Of a DNA stretch of 64,000 nucleotides, positions 43,823 through 52,390 are shown one piece after another (position 1 is the first letter of the stretch; each line of letters begins with the position of its first letter). The translations under genes were made by a program, and so were the position numbers. The notes beneath the pieces are model-generated. The model was not told the DNA's origin. It did no database searches and saw nothing but the letters and a program-made list of their open reading frames with translations. The stretch comes from Halalkalicoccus sp. CG83. Its GTDB lineage: Archaea; Halobacteriota; Halobacteria; Halobacteriales; Halalkalicoccaceae. The stretch is taken from positions 62,001 to 126,000 of the forward strand of contig NZ_JAZDDH010000003.1 of assembly GCF_037081715.1 (NCBI RefSeq), read 5' to 3'.

Positions 43823-44310
43823 GTGCAGACACAGTCCGTGCAGTCTTACGACTGCGAACACTGGGCCCAACTGGACTCAACCCACCGCAGACCGAAGTGC
43901 TCGATCACCTGCAGACGCTCACCGAGGAGGGTCCGATCGACGAACTCGACGTTGATGTCTGGGGAGGAACGATGGGAATCACCCAAACCGAGGAGCACGA
44001 TCCCGTAGATATCCGTGAAACGGTAGCCGAATACAAGCAGTGGGCGGATGTGCATGGGTATACGTTACGGCCTGCCTTCGAGTGGCGCTCCGCTGCACCC
44101 GAGGGTGAGAGGAAGGGACGGATCGTTACGCCACTCATCACGCTTGCTGTGTACATCGGGGAGGATCTCCAGGCAGTCTATCCCCACGTCGATGATGAGG
44201 TCAACACGATTTACGACGGTGTTGAGGCACTCGAATCGATGGCTAAAACAGGAGGCACTGAGCAGCCGGGAGACGGGTCAAGCGACAAGCGTGCAGTTCT
44301 TGTCCAGTAA
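43819..44310 (+). CDS. Conserved protein of the winged-helix unit
   Basis: 163 aa. ADTVRAVLRLRTLGPTGLNPPQTEVLDHL, then ELDVDVWGGTMGI, a helical centre with YKQWADVHGYTLRPAFEWRS, and LITLAVYIGEDLQAVYPHVDD. The layout (helical start, barrel-like middle) recurs in haloarchaeal proteins annotated only as HTH-domain or hypothetical. It overlaps the small wHTH gene and is followed 2 nt later by a zinc-finger gene, so the three are made together. Function unknown. Confidence 0.65.
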   Translation: MSADTVRAVLRLRTLGPTGLNPPQTEVLDHLQTLTEEGPIDELDVDVWGGTMGITQTEEHDPVDIRETVAEYKQWADVHGYTLRPAFEWRSAAPEGERKGRIVTPLITLAVYIGEDLQAVYPHVDDEVNTIYDGVEALESMAKTGGTEQPGDGSSDKRAVLVQ

Positions 44311-44311
44311 C

Positions 44312-44521
44312 ATGTGTTCTCTCCCAGCAGATCATGGGAACGGGGGCTACTACTGCGCTGACTGCGGATGGTGGACGGATAGCGCTGAAGAGTCCGACAG
44401 AAGCGGCTGTATGAAACGAGCGATCCGGCATCACGTCGAAACGACGCATACGATCGTTCGCCAGTCAGTCGACCAGCCAGTAGGCTCTGCACGATCCTGG
44501 TTTGCTAACGGCCGGTTGTAA
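44312..44521 (+). CDS. 69-aa zinc-finger protein
   Basis: MCSLPADHGNGGYYCADCGWW, then CMKRAIRHHVETTHTIVRQ: CxxC followed by HH...H gives a C2H2-like finger. The ATG lies 2 nt after the previous stop. The same architecture occurs at 45960-46142. Third gene of the unit; probable nucleic-acid or protein-binding partner. Confidence 0.65.
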   Translation: MCSLPADHGNGGYYCADCGWWTDSAEESDRSGCMKRAIRHHVETTHTIVRQSVDQPVGSARSWFANGRL

Positions 44522-44723
44522 TCGATGGCGTCTCAAATAAGCTCCTGGTACTCACCGTCGTTAAGAGATATGCTCAGTAGACGGATGTTGTAGGCGTCAC
44601 ATCTCACGGAGAAAGACTCGAAACCGTCCGTGAAATCCGGAATGAGATTGAAACTCAAGTTAAATCCTTGTTCGACGAGCTGACTACTATACAGTAGACC
44701 GCTAACTGAGACTACTCTCCACC

Positions 44724-44741
44724 CTCAGACGAGCGCCTGAG
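44724..44741. promoter_or_regulatory. Shared motif TCAGACGAGCGCCTGAG, copy 1
   Basis: CTCAGACGAGCGCCTGAG lies 54 bp before the HTH_10 gene at 44795. Close copies occur at 50897-50913 and 51544-51560. The outer CTCAG/CTGAG bases form a dyad, as expected for a regulator-binding site. Confidence 0.5.
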
Positions 44742-44794
44742 CTAGATCATGCGTATGAGAAGCGCTTTTGGAATCAGGACAGAGATACAGTTCC

Positions 44795-45457
44795 ATGGCC
44801 ACAATTATCGAATTCAGTCTCCCGACCGAGGAATTCGCGCTCGAGGAGACGCTCGATACCCTTCCTGAAGCACATATAGAGATTGAGCGAGTCGTCGCCG
44901 ACAATCCAGACCAGATCACCCCCTACGTGTGGGTACGTACCGACGACTTCGACGCGTTCGAGGCCGCCCTCGAGGACGACCCCACTGTCGAGGAGGTCGT
45001 CACGTTCTCGGACACTGGGGAGGAGCGTTCGTATCAGATGACTTGGACGGGGTCGATCGACTTCATCGTCCAAGTTCTGACGGAGTACTCCGGAACGATC
45101 ACTCACGCGGACGGCTCCGCCGACGGATGGGATCTCCGCGTGGTGTTTCCCGATCGTGAGTCGCTCTCCCGGGCGAACGAGGCCGCCCAGCAGGCCGGCT
45201 TTCAGTTCGACATCAAAACGATCTACGGGACGGAGGACCCCCGCGGCGTGCAACACGGACTCACTGAGACGCAGCGCAATACGCTTGTCGCAGCCTTCGA
45301 AGCGGGGTATTTCACCGTCCCGCGGGAGGTGTCGTTATCTAATCTGGCCGAGCAACGGAACACTTCACATCAGGCGCTCTCGGAACAGCTCAGACGGGCC
45401 ACGGGTAATCTCGTCGAGTCGACGCTCATTACTTACAGCGATGGGAGCGATGAGTAA
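44795..45457 (+). CDS. HTH_10 (bacterio-opsin-activator type) regulator 2
   Basis: 220 aa. N-terminal sensor region ATIIEFSLPTEEFALEETL, YVWVRT, SYQMTW; HTH_10 domain HGLTETQRNTLVAAFEAGYFTVPREVS, then NTSHQALSEQLRRA. Intact and in full frame. Its upstream region carries the TCAGACGAG motif. ATG 44795 matches the start of regulator 1; in-frame codons upstream to 44768 are not needed for the fold. Confidence 0.85.
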   Translation: MATIIEFSLPTEEFALEETLDTLPEAHIEIERVVADNPDQITPYVWVRTDDFDAFEAALEDDPTVEEVVTFSDTGEERSYQMTWTGSIDFIVQVLTEYSGTITHADGSADGWDLRVVFPDRESLSRANEAAQQAGFQFDIKTIYGTEDPRGVQHGLTETQRNTLVAAFEAGYFTVPREVSLSNLAEQRNTSHQALSEQLRRATGNLVESTLITYSDGSDE

Positions 45458-45568
45458 TCATCTGGTCGATGTGCAGAATGGCCGGTTGATGGTTTTTAGG
45501 ACTTCTATTCGACGGGGGAAAGTAGCTCGTCCCGCCTGTCGCATTGCTCGTTATATGTCTTCGTCGCT

Positions 45569-45880
45569 TCAGGGAGCGTCAGTGTCGGTGTCATCATCAT
45601 CGGGCAGCACGAAGATACGCGTAAACACGTTGGTCATGCCACGTCGAAGCCGTTCGGTCACTGCCTAGTCGGAGATGCCGTACTGCCTGGCTAACTCGGC
45701 GGTCTCTATCTCCTGGGGGATGTTGAAATAACCTTGCTTGAGTACCTGGAGAAGCCTCTCATATTGAATATCAGTTCGTCCATAGCGAGCGAATGACTCA
45801 GTATCACTGGATCTGTAAATCCGATTAATTGTGATTGGAATATCGGCTTCTTTGCAGTTCGCGTGGAATGCTGTATCCTC
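45569..45880 (-). pseudogene. Broken HTH_10 regulator with an in-frame TAG
   Basis: Only the C-terminal part remains: FHANCKEADIPITINRIYRS, DIQYERLLQVLKQGYFNIPQE, ARQYGISD, then TAG where the relative at 49093 has Gln (CAG), then AVTERLRRGMTNVFTRIFV and an acidic tail. The nonsense codon is in the recognition helix. The N-terminal sensor is lost, its upstream frame unrelated. Confidence 0.75.
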
Positions 45881-45959
45881 CCCAACGCTTCCCAATCTGT
45901 GGTTGGGATTTCTCTTGACGTGCGAGCCGCGAGATGTCGGGGTCGCGAGCAAGCCGATT

Positions 45960-46142
45960 CTACCTCACGGTGTCTCGGACCCGGTAGTCGTTGCCACCGG
46001 AATGGTGTTCTTCGTCCTGCCGATCTGATCCAATCGGATGGCCTGTCGCGAGGAAATGGTTAATAGCTGCATGCCCCTGCTCTTCGTTCATTTCCTCATT
46101 TGCTCTTGTGGACCAGTCACATACTTGACAATGGTTGTGCAT
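45960..46142 (-). CDS. 60-aa zinc-finger protein
   Basis: ATG 46142: MHNHCQVCDWSTRANEEMNE, then AAINHFLATGHPIG. CxxC plus H...H spaced 5 gives a compact zinc finger found in many tiny haloarchaeal proteins. The tail (DEEHHSGGNDYRVRDTVR) is polar. Adjacent to the broken HTH_10 gene on the same strand, so once possibly its partner. Confidence 0.6.
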   Translation of the reverse strand: MHNHCQVCDWSTRANEEMNEEQGHAAINHFLATGHPIGSDRQDEEHHSGGNDYRVRDTVR

Positions 46143-46421
46143 TGATTGTTTTCCCCCATCCGCCGCCACTTCAAAAGAAGGTTAACACTGCTAGCGCAAA
46201 CCGTTTAACAGCCAGTATGCGACAGGATTTGATCCACAAGGTTTGAAACAAGCGTCTGCATTGCAAACCATGTACTTGACTAAAGGGATAGCGTACTTGC
46301 GGAGTACACCTTCTGTATTTCTGGTGTAATCATACACCTTCTGTCGTCGCTCAGCACCTGCACCTCTTCTACGCGACCAACCGTACAGAACGGTTATTTA
46401 TTTCAACTCTCTATCTTTAGT

Positions 46422-46664
46422 ATGGGTATTATTGACGTGGTAAAGAACCTCAGGAATCCTCGACCTCAACGGAGACCGAAGGGTGGCGCATATAAATGCC
46501 AAAACTGCAGAAACTTCTTCAAAGCAGAGCAGAAGATCTGTCCACTCTGTGGATCAACGTCTACACGAGCAGATAGATGTAGTGACTGCAAGGTCCTATT
46601 AGCAGACCAGCGTACACAGCCATGTCCCCGCTGTGACTCACCAGATACTATATTAGTTGAATAA
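46422..46664 (+). CDS. Small double zinc-ribbon protein
   Basis: 80 aa with four CxxC knuckles: CQNC and CPLC form the first ribbon, CSDC and CPRC the second. The short N-terminus GIIDVVKNLRNP may be an amphipathic helix. The start is leaderless behind a TATA-like GGTTATTTATTT at 46392. Double-ribbon proteins are often adaptors or RNA-polymerase-like accessory factors; function not assigned. Confidence 0.7.
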   Translation: MGIIDVVKNLRNPRPQRRPKGGAYKCQNCRNFFKAEQKICPLCGSTSTRADRCSDCKVLLADQRTQPCPRCDSPDTILVE

Positions 46665-46924
46665 AGTGGTGATTAGATATGATACCATGTAGAAGGCCGA
46701 TGTGCTCAACGCTGAAACGTCGTTTCCACCCGTCAGCGCGACGGAACAAGCTCAACCGCGAATAGCAGGAGTACCAATACGATTGCAAGGATGAGTAGAT
46801 CTCGTGGAACTACCGTTCGTGGATTTCCAACTGCGGCCTTACATCTGCTGTCTGCTCAGTCCTCACTGCAAGAACGCCATCATGGTATACCAGGTGATAG
46901 AACTATTAACACAGGAATTAATTT

Positions 46925-47320
46925 ATAGACATTACGGAACAACTCTCGAATCAGCGTCTTGATTCAGGGCGGACTCCAAGAGAGTATTCGGACGTTCAGC
47001 ATACTGAGAGCCAGACTCGTACCACTGGGACTGACGACGAGACACCGCAGTCTGATTTACAGCACTCATATCAGAAGCGGCTGTTCGAAACGCTGCAACA
47101 CGCTCTTCAAGATGGCTACAATGGTGTCGATGTCGTTCATCTTGAGGTGCAATCTCTGAGCGGATTCGCATTGGATGTTTGGCAGGCAACGAAATGGGAG
47201 ACGGAGCCCCGATCCACACCTGAAGACAGCTGTCAACGGTACGATTTTCGGTACTACGATCATGCGTCGCTTTGTGCCAGCCTCTCAGACGGAGAATGGC
47301 CTGGTAGTGCCGGGAGATGA
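46925..47320 (+). pseudogene. Long open frame with protein character but no start
   Basis: The frame from 46925 to the stop at 47320 is open for over 130 codons, with DLQHSYQKRLFETLQHALQD, GVDVVHLEVQSLSGFALDVW and WETEPRSTPED, yet has no ATG, GTG or TTG in its first 70 codons and follows a TAA. It is probably the remains of a gene whose start was lost. Family unknown. Confidence 0.3.
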
Positions 47321-47443
47321 AATTCCGCCCTCAAGAGTAGGGTCGGATACACCAGACGGCCCTGACAGACAGTCCTGCTTCACAGGGAATGGAGACGCGA
47401 TTACTTCTGCGTAGGCGATCTGCTCTGCAGCGATGTCCGAGTT

Positions 47444-47641
47444 TAGTCACTCTCCGGAGGGGGTCTCTTTGCTAGTTCCAGAATGACGATATCCCAGTCC
47501 GGACTCTTTGTAGATGTTTGACACTCCCATCCGCCTTCAACATTGATTCCTTGCTTATATGCTCGGTAGGTAAGCTTGGCTAGCGCCGCGTTGAATTCCT
47601 CAGCCGTCGTTATCGTTGTATCAACTGTCCTTGTTTGAGGC
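47444..47641 (-). pseudogene. C-terminal remnant of a small conserved protein
   Basis: Reads TITTAEEFNAALAKLTYRAY, then GINVEGGWECQTSTKSPDWD and VILELAKRPPPESD before TAA at 47444. A TAG just upstream and the lack of any start codon indicate a truncated copy. The AEEF...GG W...PDWDI.I pattern recurs in small haloarchaeal hypothetical proteins. Confidence 0.4.
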
Positions 47642-47763
47642 TACCGTACGTTGAGTAAAATAAGCGGAGTACGCGAGTCCCACAGTGCTTCGTTTCTCGT
47701 CTGTCTATTCTACCAACTGATACGCTAGTATCATCTCTTCGTACGGAGGACATATACCACTAT

Positions 47764-47824
47764 GGTAGACATATTGTCGTTATCCTGGTAGACCATGCTT
47801 TTTACGTTAGACTTGGTAGACCAG
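47764..47824. promoter_or_regulatory. Triple GGTAGACC direct repeat upstream of regulator 3
   Basis: GGTAGAC at 47764, CTGGTAGACCAT at 47785-47796 and CTTGGTAGACCAG at 47812-47824, spaced 23-28 bp, end about 50 bp before ATG 47873. A fourth copy, CTTGGTAGACCAT, is at 48754-48766, after the gene. These look like binding sites of the HTH_10 protein or of a regulator controlling it. Confidence 0.55.
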
Positions 47825-47872
47825 GTTCGAGTCTTTTGTATATACACACCAATTTTTATAGAGATCGACTAA

Positions 47873-48556
47873 ATGAGTGTTATTGCAGAATTACAGATCG
47901 CTGGCAGCGAGTTTGCGTTAGGCCGAACCTTAGAGGCAGTCTCGGGAACCGCAATCGAACTCGAAAATATGGTTCCGATGGGCGAATCGCCCGTTCCGTT
48001 TTTCTGGGTCCATAACTCTGATTGTGAGGAGATCGAAGCCAATCTCTCGAATCAAGAGACCGTTCAGAAGATCACCGAGATCGATAACCTGAATGGACGG
48101 ACGCTGTATGCCTTAGAGTGGACGATCGACCAGGACGAACTGTTTCGAGGAATTCAGGAGCAGCATGCGCAAGTTCTCGGGGCGACAGGAACGATCGTTG
48201 ACTGGGAGTTTGAACTCAGATTTCCCTCGCATGAGGCACTCTCGGATTTTCAGCGCTACTGTAAGCAAGAACAGATTGAGATCTCCGTTCGTCGTATCTA
48301 CAACCCGACCAAACCAGGGACTGGTCCCTGGTTCGGGTTAACCCCTATGCAACGCGAAACGCTCCTGCTGGCGACTGAGATGGGCTACTATAATATTCCT
48401 CGAGAGTGTTCAACGATCGATCTCGCAGAGCGGTTAGAGATCTCTGATCAGGCAGTGACGGAACGTTTGCGCCGGGCGATTGTCACGTTAGTCTCAAACA
48501 CGCTTCACGAGGAGCAGACGACACCGATACAGGACGTCAATGAAAGTCAAACATGA
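47873..48556 (+). CDS. HTH_10 (bacterio-opsin-activator type) regulator 3
   Basis: 227 aa, intact. N-terminus SVIAELQIAGSEFALGRTL, central FFWVHN and LYALEWT, HTH_10 domain GLTPMQRETLLLATEMGYYNIPREC, then DQAVTERLRRAIV. It shares SVIAE.. and the recognition helix with the broken copy at 49093-49757, so those two are the closest pair. A TATA-like TTTTTATAGAG at 47855 implies a leaderless transcript. Confidence 0.87.
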   Translation: MSVIAELQIAGSEFALGRTLEAVSGTAIELENMVPMGESPVPFFWVHNSDCEEIEANLSNQETVQKITEIDNLNGRTLYALEWTIDQDELFRGIQEQHAQVLGATGTIVDWEFELRFPSHEALSDFQRYCKQEQIEISVRRIYNPTKPGTGPWFGLTPMQRETLLLATEMGYYNIPRECSTIDLAERLEISDQAVTERLRRAIVTLVSNTLHEEQTTPIQDVNESQT

Positions 48557-49092
48557 GGACGGCCCAAACGCTGATCCATACCGGAGCGTAGGTCGATGTG
48601 GTGAGCCGCATGCGACTGTGCCCAGCGATAAAGCCAGTAGTCTCCACGTGAGAATCGAGGAAACGAGCGAGGTGAGAGTCCCTGTGAGTACTACTCACTA
48701 GGACCTCTTGATCGCCGACAGAGAGAGTGAGAGCATCGACTGGTGTCATTGAACTTGGTAGACCATGTGGTCCTATTATAATGCTACGGATTGACACCTA
48801 CCTGCGGAGCCAGTGGGCCACAAAAGAGAGGTGGATGAACTCTCTGTGCCGCCCGGTCACAGCACGGGTTCCGCTGGCGTCGCCAGCGCCTCTGACAGTC
48901 CCCGGTGCCTCTGAAACCACTTGGCACTGGTTCCAGGGTGCCCTTCCTCAGGCAGGATACACTTCAAGAGCCCTGGCAATTGGCCTTTTCTATGGTTCAA
49001 CGGAAAGTACACATCTCCATCATCGATACGCGTGAAAATCACGGCCAAGAGAACACTCCCAGGCCAGCCAGACCACTGGAGTGACAGTTAGT
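48557..49092. other. Intergenic, one extra GGTAGACC box
   Basis: No gene that I can support. It holds the fourth GGTAGACC copy at 48754-48766, followed by an AT-rich TATTATAATG, which could be a promoter for something now lost. Confidence 0.4.
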
Positions 49093-49757
49093 TCAGAGAG
49101 CGTCGTCGTCATCGTCGTCAGCAAAAACAAAGATATGCGTAAACACGTTGGTCATGCCACGTCGAAGCCGTTCAGTAACTGCCTGATCGGAGATGCCGTA
49201 CTGGGCGGCTAACTCGGCGGTATCTACCTCTCGAGGAATGTTGAAATAGCCTTGCTTGAGTGCCTGGAAAAGCGTGTCATATTGCACGTTGGTCAGTCCA
49301 TAGCGAGTGGATGACTCGGTATCACTGGGCCTGTAGATCCGATTGATGGTGAGTGGAATTCCTGCTTCCTTGCAGTTAGCATGGAATTCTGAGAGGGCGT
49401 TATGCGTTGGAAATCGAGTTCAAACTGCCAGGACTCGCCAACGCCAACCGCATCAAGGAGCGCAGCTCGTTGGGTCCGGATTTCTTTAAAGACACTATCT
49501 GGTTCTTCGGCCCATTCGACTCTGTAGAGAGCTCGATCTTCGAACGTGTCAAGCTGTTCGATTGACTTGCTCAATCGGTGGTCATGCAGTTTCTGTTCGG
49601 CAGGCTTAGGATCAGCAGCATGTATCCAAATCAGCGGGATGGTTCGGTCTCCGGCGGGAATGACGCGCTCGAGTTGTATCCGTACGTCTGGCAGCTCTTT
49701 GAGGAGTTCACTTAGGACAAAGTCGCCTGCAAGCTCGACTTCAGCAATGACACTCAT
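49093..49757 (-). pseudogene. Frameshifted HTH_10 regulator
   Basis: From ATG 49757, MSVIAEVELAGDFVLSELLKE to WQFELDFQ is a normal sensor region; near 49400 the frame shifts and then reads EFHANCKEAGIPLTINRIYR, TNVQYDTLFQALKQGYFNIPRE, ISDQAVTERLRRGMTNVFTH and an Asp-rich tail. Both halves match the intact family, so a single indel divides the gene. It may be a real inactivation or a sequencing error. Confidence 0.8.
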
Positions 49758-49894
49758 GGGGAGGGAGAAGCGCGTCAGTACATTGAATCGAATGGTGGCT
49801 GAGATCACTGCGTTCGGCATGAATGTCCATGGTCGAACAGACTGTGAGTACGAATGAGGACCGTCCCGGAGACGCTTCTTTGAGCGTGATCAGC

Positions 49895-50743
49895 TTAGAG
49901 AGAGGTATCCGTTGATCGGCTATAGAGTACGGCATTCACTACGGCACCGATCAAGAGTATCATACTCCCAATATAGAACCAGGTAAGTAAGAGCAATACA
50001 CCACCAAGTACACCATATAGCTCGTATCGGCCTGCATTCGCCGCATAGAGCCCGAACCCAGTATTCAAGAGTACCCAACCGACTGCTGTAATGATCGCTC
50101 CAGGGAGCGCTTCGGCTACCGAATGATCGATATCCGGGAGTAAGTAGTAAACCGGCAAGAACACCAAGATCAGAACGACTAGTATGCCTACTATACTCGT
50201 TACACCGAGTAAGGGTACATCTGGAAGTACTGCAAATAAGATACTGATTCCAACTAATCCGCTTCCAGCGACTAACAGTGCAACGAATAACATTACAGCG
50301 GTTGTAATCTGAGCGAGAACTGGGAGGTATGTCTCTGTCTCATAGACGACGGAAAATGCGATGTCAAGGCCTCTGAGGAGTCGAAACACGCTCCAGATGA
50401 AAAGGAAGATCGCTCCGGCAATGACACCCAATCGCCCCTCTGTGCTCGTAACGGCGTCACGAATGAGTTCTTGACTGGTTGGTGTCAGAAATTCTTGGGT
50501 GATGGTAATGATCTGGATTGCGAGGTCATCGCCACCGATAGCAGAGATAACGATAAACGTAACAATGAAGAAAGGAATGAGCGTAGCGAACGCGTAGTAT
50601 GCGATACTTGCGGCGAGAAATGGTAATTCTATGACTGTTGCAAGGCGGATCACCTCTTCAAGCACCGCCTTGACGTGGGCAATCCGAGCGTAGAGTTGAT
50701 CGAGATGGCGTGAACTCACTGGACTGTAGTCCTCCGTTTGCAT
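49895..50743 (-). CDS. YihY/BrkB-family membrane protein
   Basis: 282 aa with about six helices. The family pattern is clear: LPFLAASIAYYAFATLIPFFIVTFIVI, GVIAGAIFLFIWSVFRLLRGLDIAF, and the C-terminal NTGFGLYAANAGRYELYGVLGG. YihY/BrkB proteins are inner-membrane proteins of uncertain role (stress, transport). A copy of the TCAGACGAG motif lies 154 bp upstream of its start (50897). Confidence 0.88.
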   Translation of the reverse strand: MQTEDYSPVSSRHLDQLYARIAHVKAVLEEVIRLATVIELPFLAASIAYYAFATLIPFFIVTFIVISAIGGDDLAIQIITITQEFLTPTSQELIRDAVTSTEGRLGVIAGAIFLFIWSVFRLLRGLDIAFSVVYETETYLPVLAQITTAVMLFVALLVAGSGLVGISILFAVLPDVPLLGVTSIVGILVVLILVFLPVYYLLPDIDHSVAEALPGAIITAVGWVLLNTGFGLYAANAGRYELYGVLGGVLLLLTWFYIGSMILLIGAVVNAVLYSRSTDTSL

Positions 50744-50896
50744 AGGTTCCTTCTAGTCATGAAAGCTCCGTTCAGTGATCCGAGTAGAGCAGACTCCCAT
50801 ATCATATCAATATATAATTCAAATCCCTAGCAAGTGAGATATTCTAAGATGCATGCTAAATATAGATGCTAATCGATCACTGATTGTCGTGTTACT

Positions 50897-50913
50897 TCAG
50901 ACGAGCGCGTGAG
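50897..50913. promoter_or_regulatory. Shared motif TCAGACGAGCGCGTGAG, copy 2
   Basis: Located in the divergent region between the BrkB-type gene (start 50743, minus strand) and the gene at 51118. Same core as copies at 44725 and 51544. Confidence 0.5.
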
Positions 50914-51117
50914 TCTATCTTCAACGTCACGAATTACTGATCCTTGAGATCGGCGGGTTGAAGACAGCGGACGGATACTGCATGGCGACGCGCTTTATTT
51001 CACGTCGCCAACCTGATTTACCCCCAGAGAACCTGCGTACTGATCGATCCACTGGTCAGAAGCGTGTCCGGATGCTAGATGCGAACAACTAACATCGTAT
51101 CTCTCGTCTGATCGGCT

Positions 51118-51399
51118 ATGACGGAGGATACAGCCCCAGTGCAAGTCTGGTTGGTTGAACGGATGTTTGCTGAAGACAAGTCGAACCTCATCGTACTCGT
51201 GTATGCGACAACTGACGGTGAACGGTACACGATGAAGGAGCACGCCATTACGGGCATCTCCAAAACGCATCTTACAACCGCTGCGGTTGAGGTTGACCCA
51301 GACGATCTTGACCCAGTTGGCGAGGAAACGTTGCAAAATCAGTACGCGACTGAGGCGACGCGGATGGCGAACGTACACGATCCAGACGATCCGATTTAG
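51118..51399 (+). CDS. Small conserved protein, function unknown
   Basis: 93 aa. Beta-rich first half (VQVWLVERMFAEDKSNLIVLVYATTDGERYTMKEHA) and acidic second half (VEVDPDDLDPVGEE, TRMANVHDPDDPI). Codon pattern and acidity support a real gene. No family name recognised. The region upstream holds motif copy 2. Confidence 0.55.
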   Translation: MTEDTAPVQVWLVERMFAEDKSNLIVLVYATTDGERYTMKEHAITGISKTHLTTAAVEVDPDDLDPVGEETLQNQYATEATRMANVHDPDDPI

Positions 51400-51543
51400 G
51401 CGCCTCGTCACTACTGAAGATGTTCTGTATGGAACCTGTACTGAGCATCCAGGTCTCTAGGTTGATTACTCCTCGGCTCGTGCCATAGTCGCGCCCTCTA
51501 TTCAGCATACCAGTTCTGTCAACCGCCGAGGCGGGCTACTCAT

Positions 51544-51560
51544 TCAGACGAGTACCTGAG
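51544..51560. promoter_or_regulatory. Shared motif TCAGACGAGTACCTGAG, copy 3
   Basis: Located 99 bp before the ferritin-like gene (ATG 51659), followed by the AT-rich TTTGGTAATTTTTAATATC that probably holds its promoter. Confidence 0.5.
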
Positions 51561-51658
51561 TTTGGTAATTTTTAATATCGGATATCATGGTGCACCAAGT
51601 GTGAGTTTCTTTGTGGAAGCCGTACTTGATATAGATGCGTCGCTGGTAAACCCGAACT

Positions 51659-52390
51659 ATGACAGACAACGACACTACATCGAACCTCGATGGACTGACC
51701 GAACGACTAAACGGCCAACTGACCAGCCGCCGCAGCTTCCTCGCCGCCTCCGCAGTAGTGGGGGCAGGTGCATTCGGCGCAATGCCAGCGAGTGCCGATG
51801 AGCACGGCGACGGTGAAATGAGTGGAGAGATGCCACCAACTGAATTCGTCACTGAAGGCGAGTTCGAGGACGACGTCGACATCCTCAACTACGCACGTCT
51901 CCTCGAGTTCCTCGAAGCCGACTTCTACCGCCAGGCGCTCGAGAACATGAGCGAGCGAGACCTCGTCTGCTCGGAGCCCATCCGATCGTTCGGCGATCCG
52001 ATCCAGGATCGGGTTTACGGCGATCTCCAGACGATTCTGGAACACGAGGAGACCCACTACGAGGTCCTCGGGGCGACGATCGAGGAGCTCGGTGGGGAAC
52101 CGATCGACGAACCGGAGTTCGAGTTCGGCGCAGCCGTCGAAGAACCGACGGAGTTCCTCGCCACCGCAGCGCTGCTCGAGGACACCGGCGTCGGCGCGTA
52201 CGCCGGCGCGGCCCCCTCGATTCAGAACGCAGAGCTCGTCCCGCCGGCACTCAGCATCCACAGCGTCGAGGCTCGGCACGCGTCGTTCCTGCGCGTTCTC
52301 AGTGGGGAGATCGGCTTCCCGGCGGCGTTCGATCAGCCGCTCTCACGAGCGGAAGTCGAAGAGGCTGCCACTCAGTTCATCGTCCAGTAA
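51659..52390 (+). CDS. Tat-exported ferritin-like protein
   Basis: 243 aa. Twin-arginine signal TSRRSFLAASAVVGAGAFGA, cleavage near PASA. The mature part is a ferritin-like four-helix bundle: LNYARLLEFLEADFYRQAL, ILEHEETHYEVLGATIEEL, EFLATAALLEDTGVGAYAG and IHSVEARHASFLRVL give the Glu and EExxH/ExxH pairs for a di-metal site. Probably a periplasmic or surface iron-binding or redox-stress protein. The motif upstream is shared with the HTH_10 gene at 44795, hinting at co-regulation. Confidence 0.85.
   Translation: MTDNDTTSNLDGLTERLNGQLTSRRSFLAASAVVGAGAFGAMPASADEHGDGEMSGEMPPTEFVTEGEFEDDVDILNYARLLEFLEADFYRQALENMSERDLVCSEPIRSFGDPIQDRVYGDLQTILEHEETHYEVLGATIEELGGEPIDEPEFEFGAAVEEPTEFLATAALLEDTGVGAYAGAAPSIQNAELVPPALSIHSVEARHASFLRVLSGEIGFPAAFDQPLSRAEVEEAATQFIVQ

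Noticed and set aside
46733-46860. Short minus-strand frame with one strong helix (LLILAIVLVLLLFAVELV)
   Set aside because: No start codon and under 45 codons; could be a scrap of a membrane protein but unsupported.
48537-48797. 86-codon minus-strand frame after regulator 3
   Set aside because: No conserved pattern; overlaps a GGTAGACC box.
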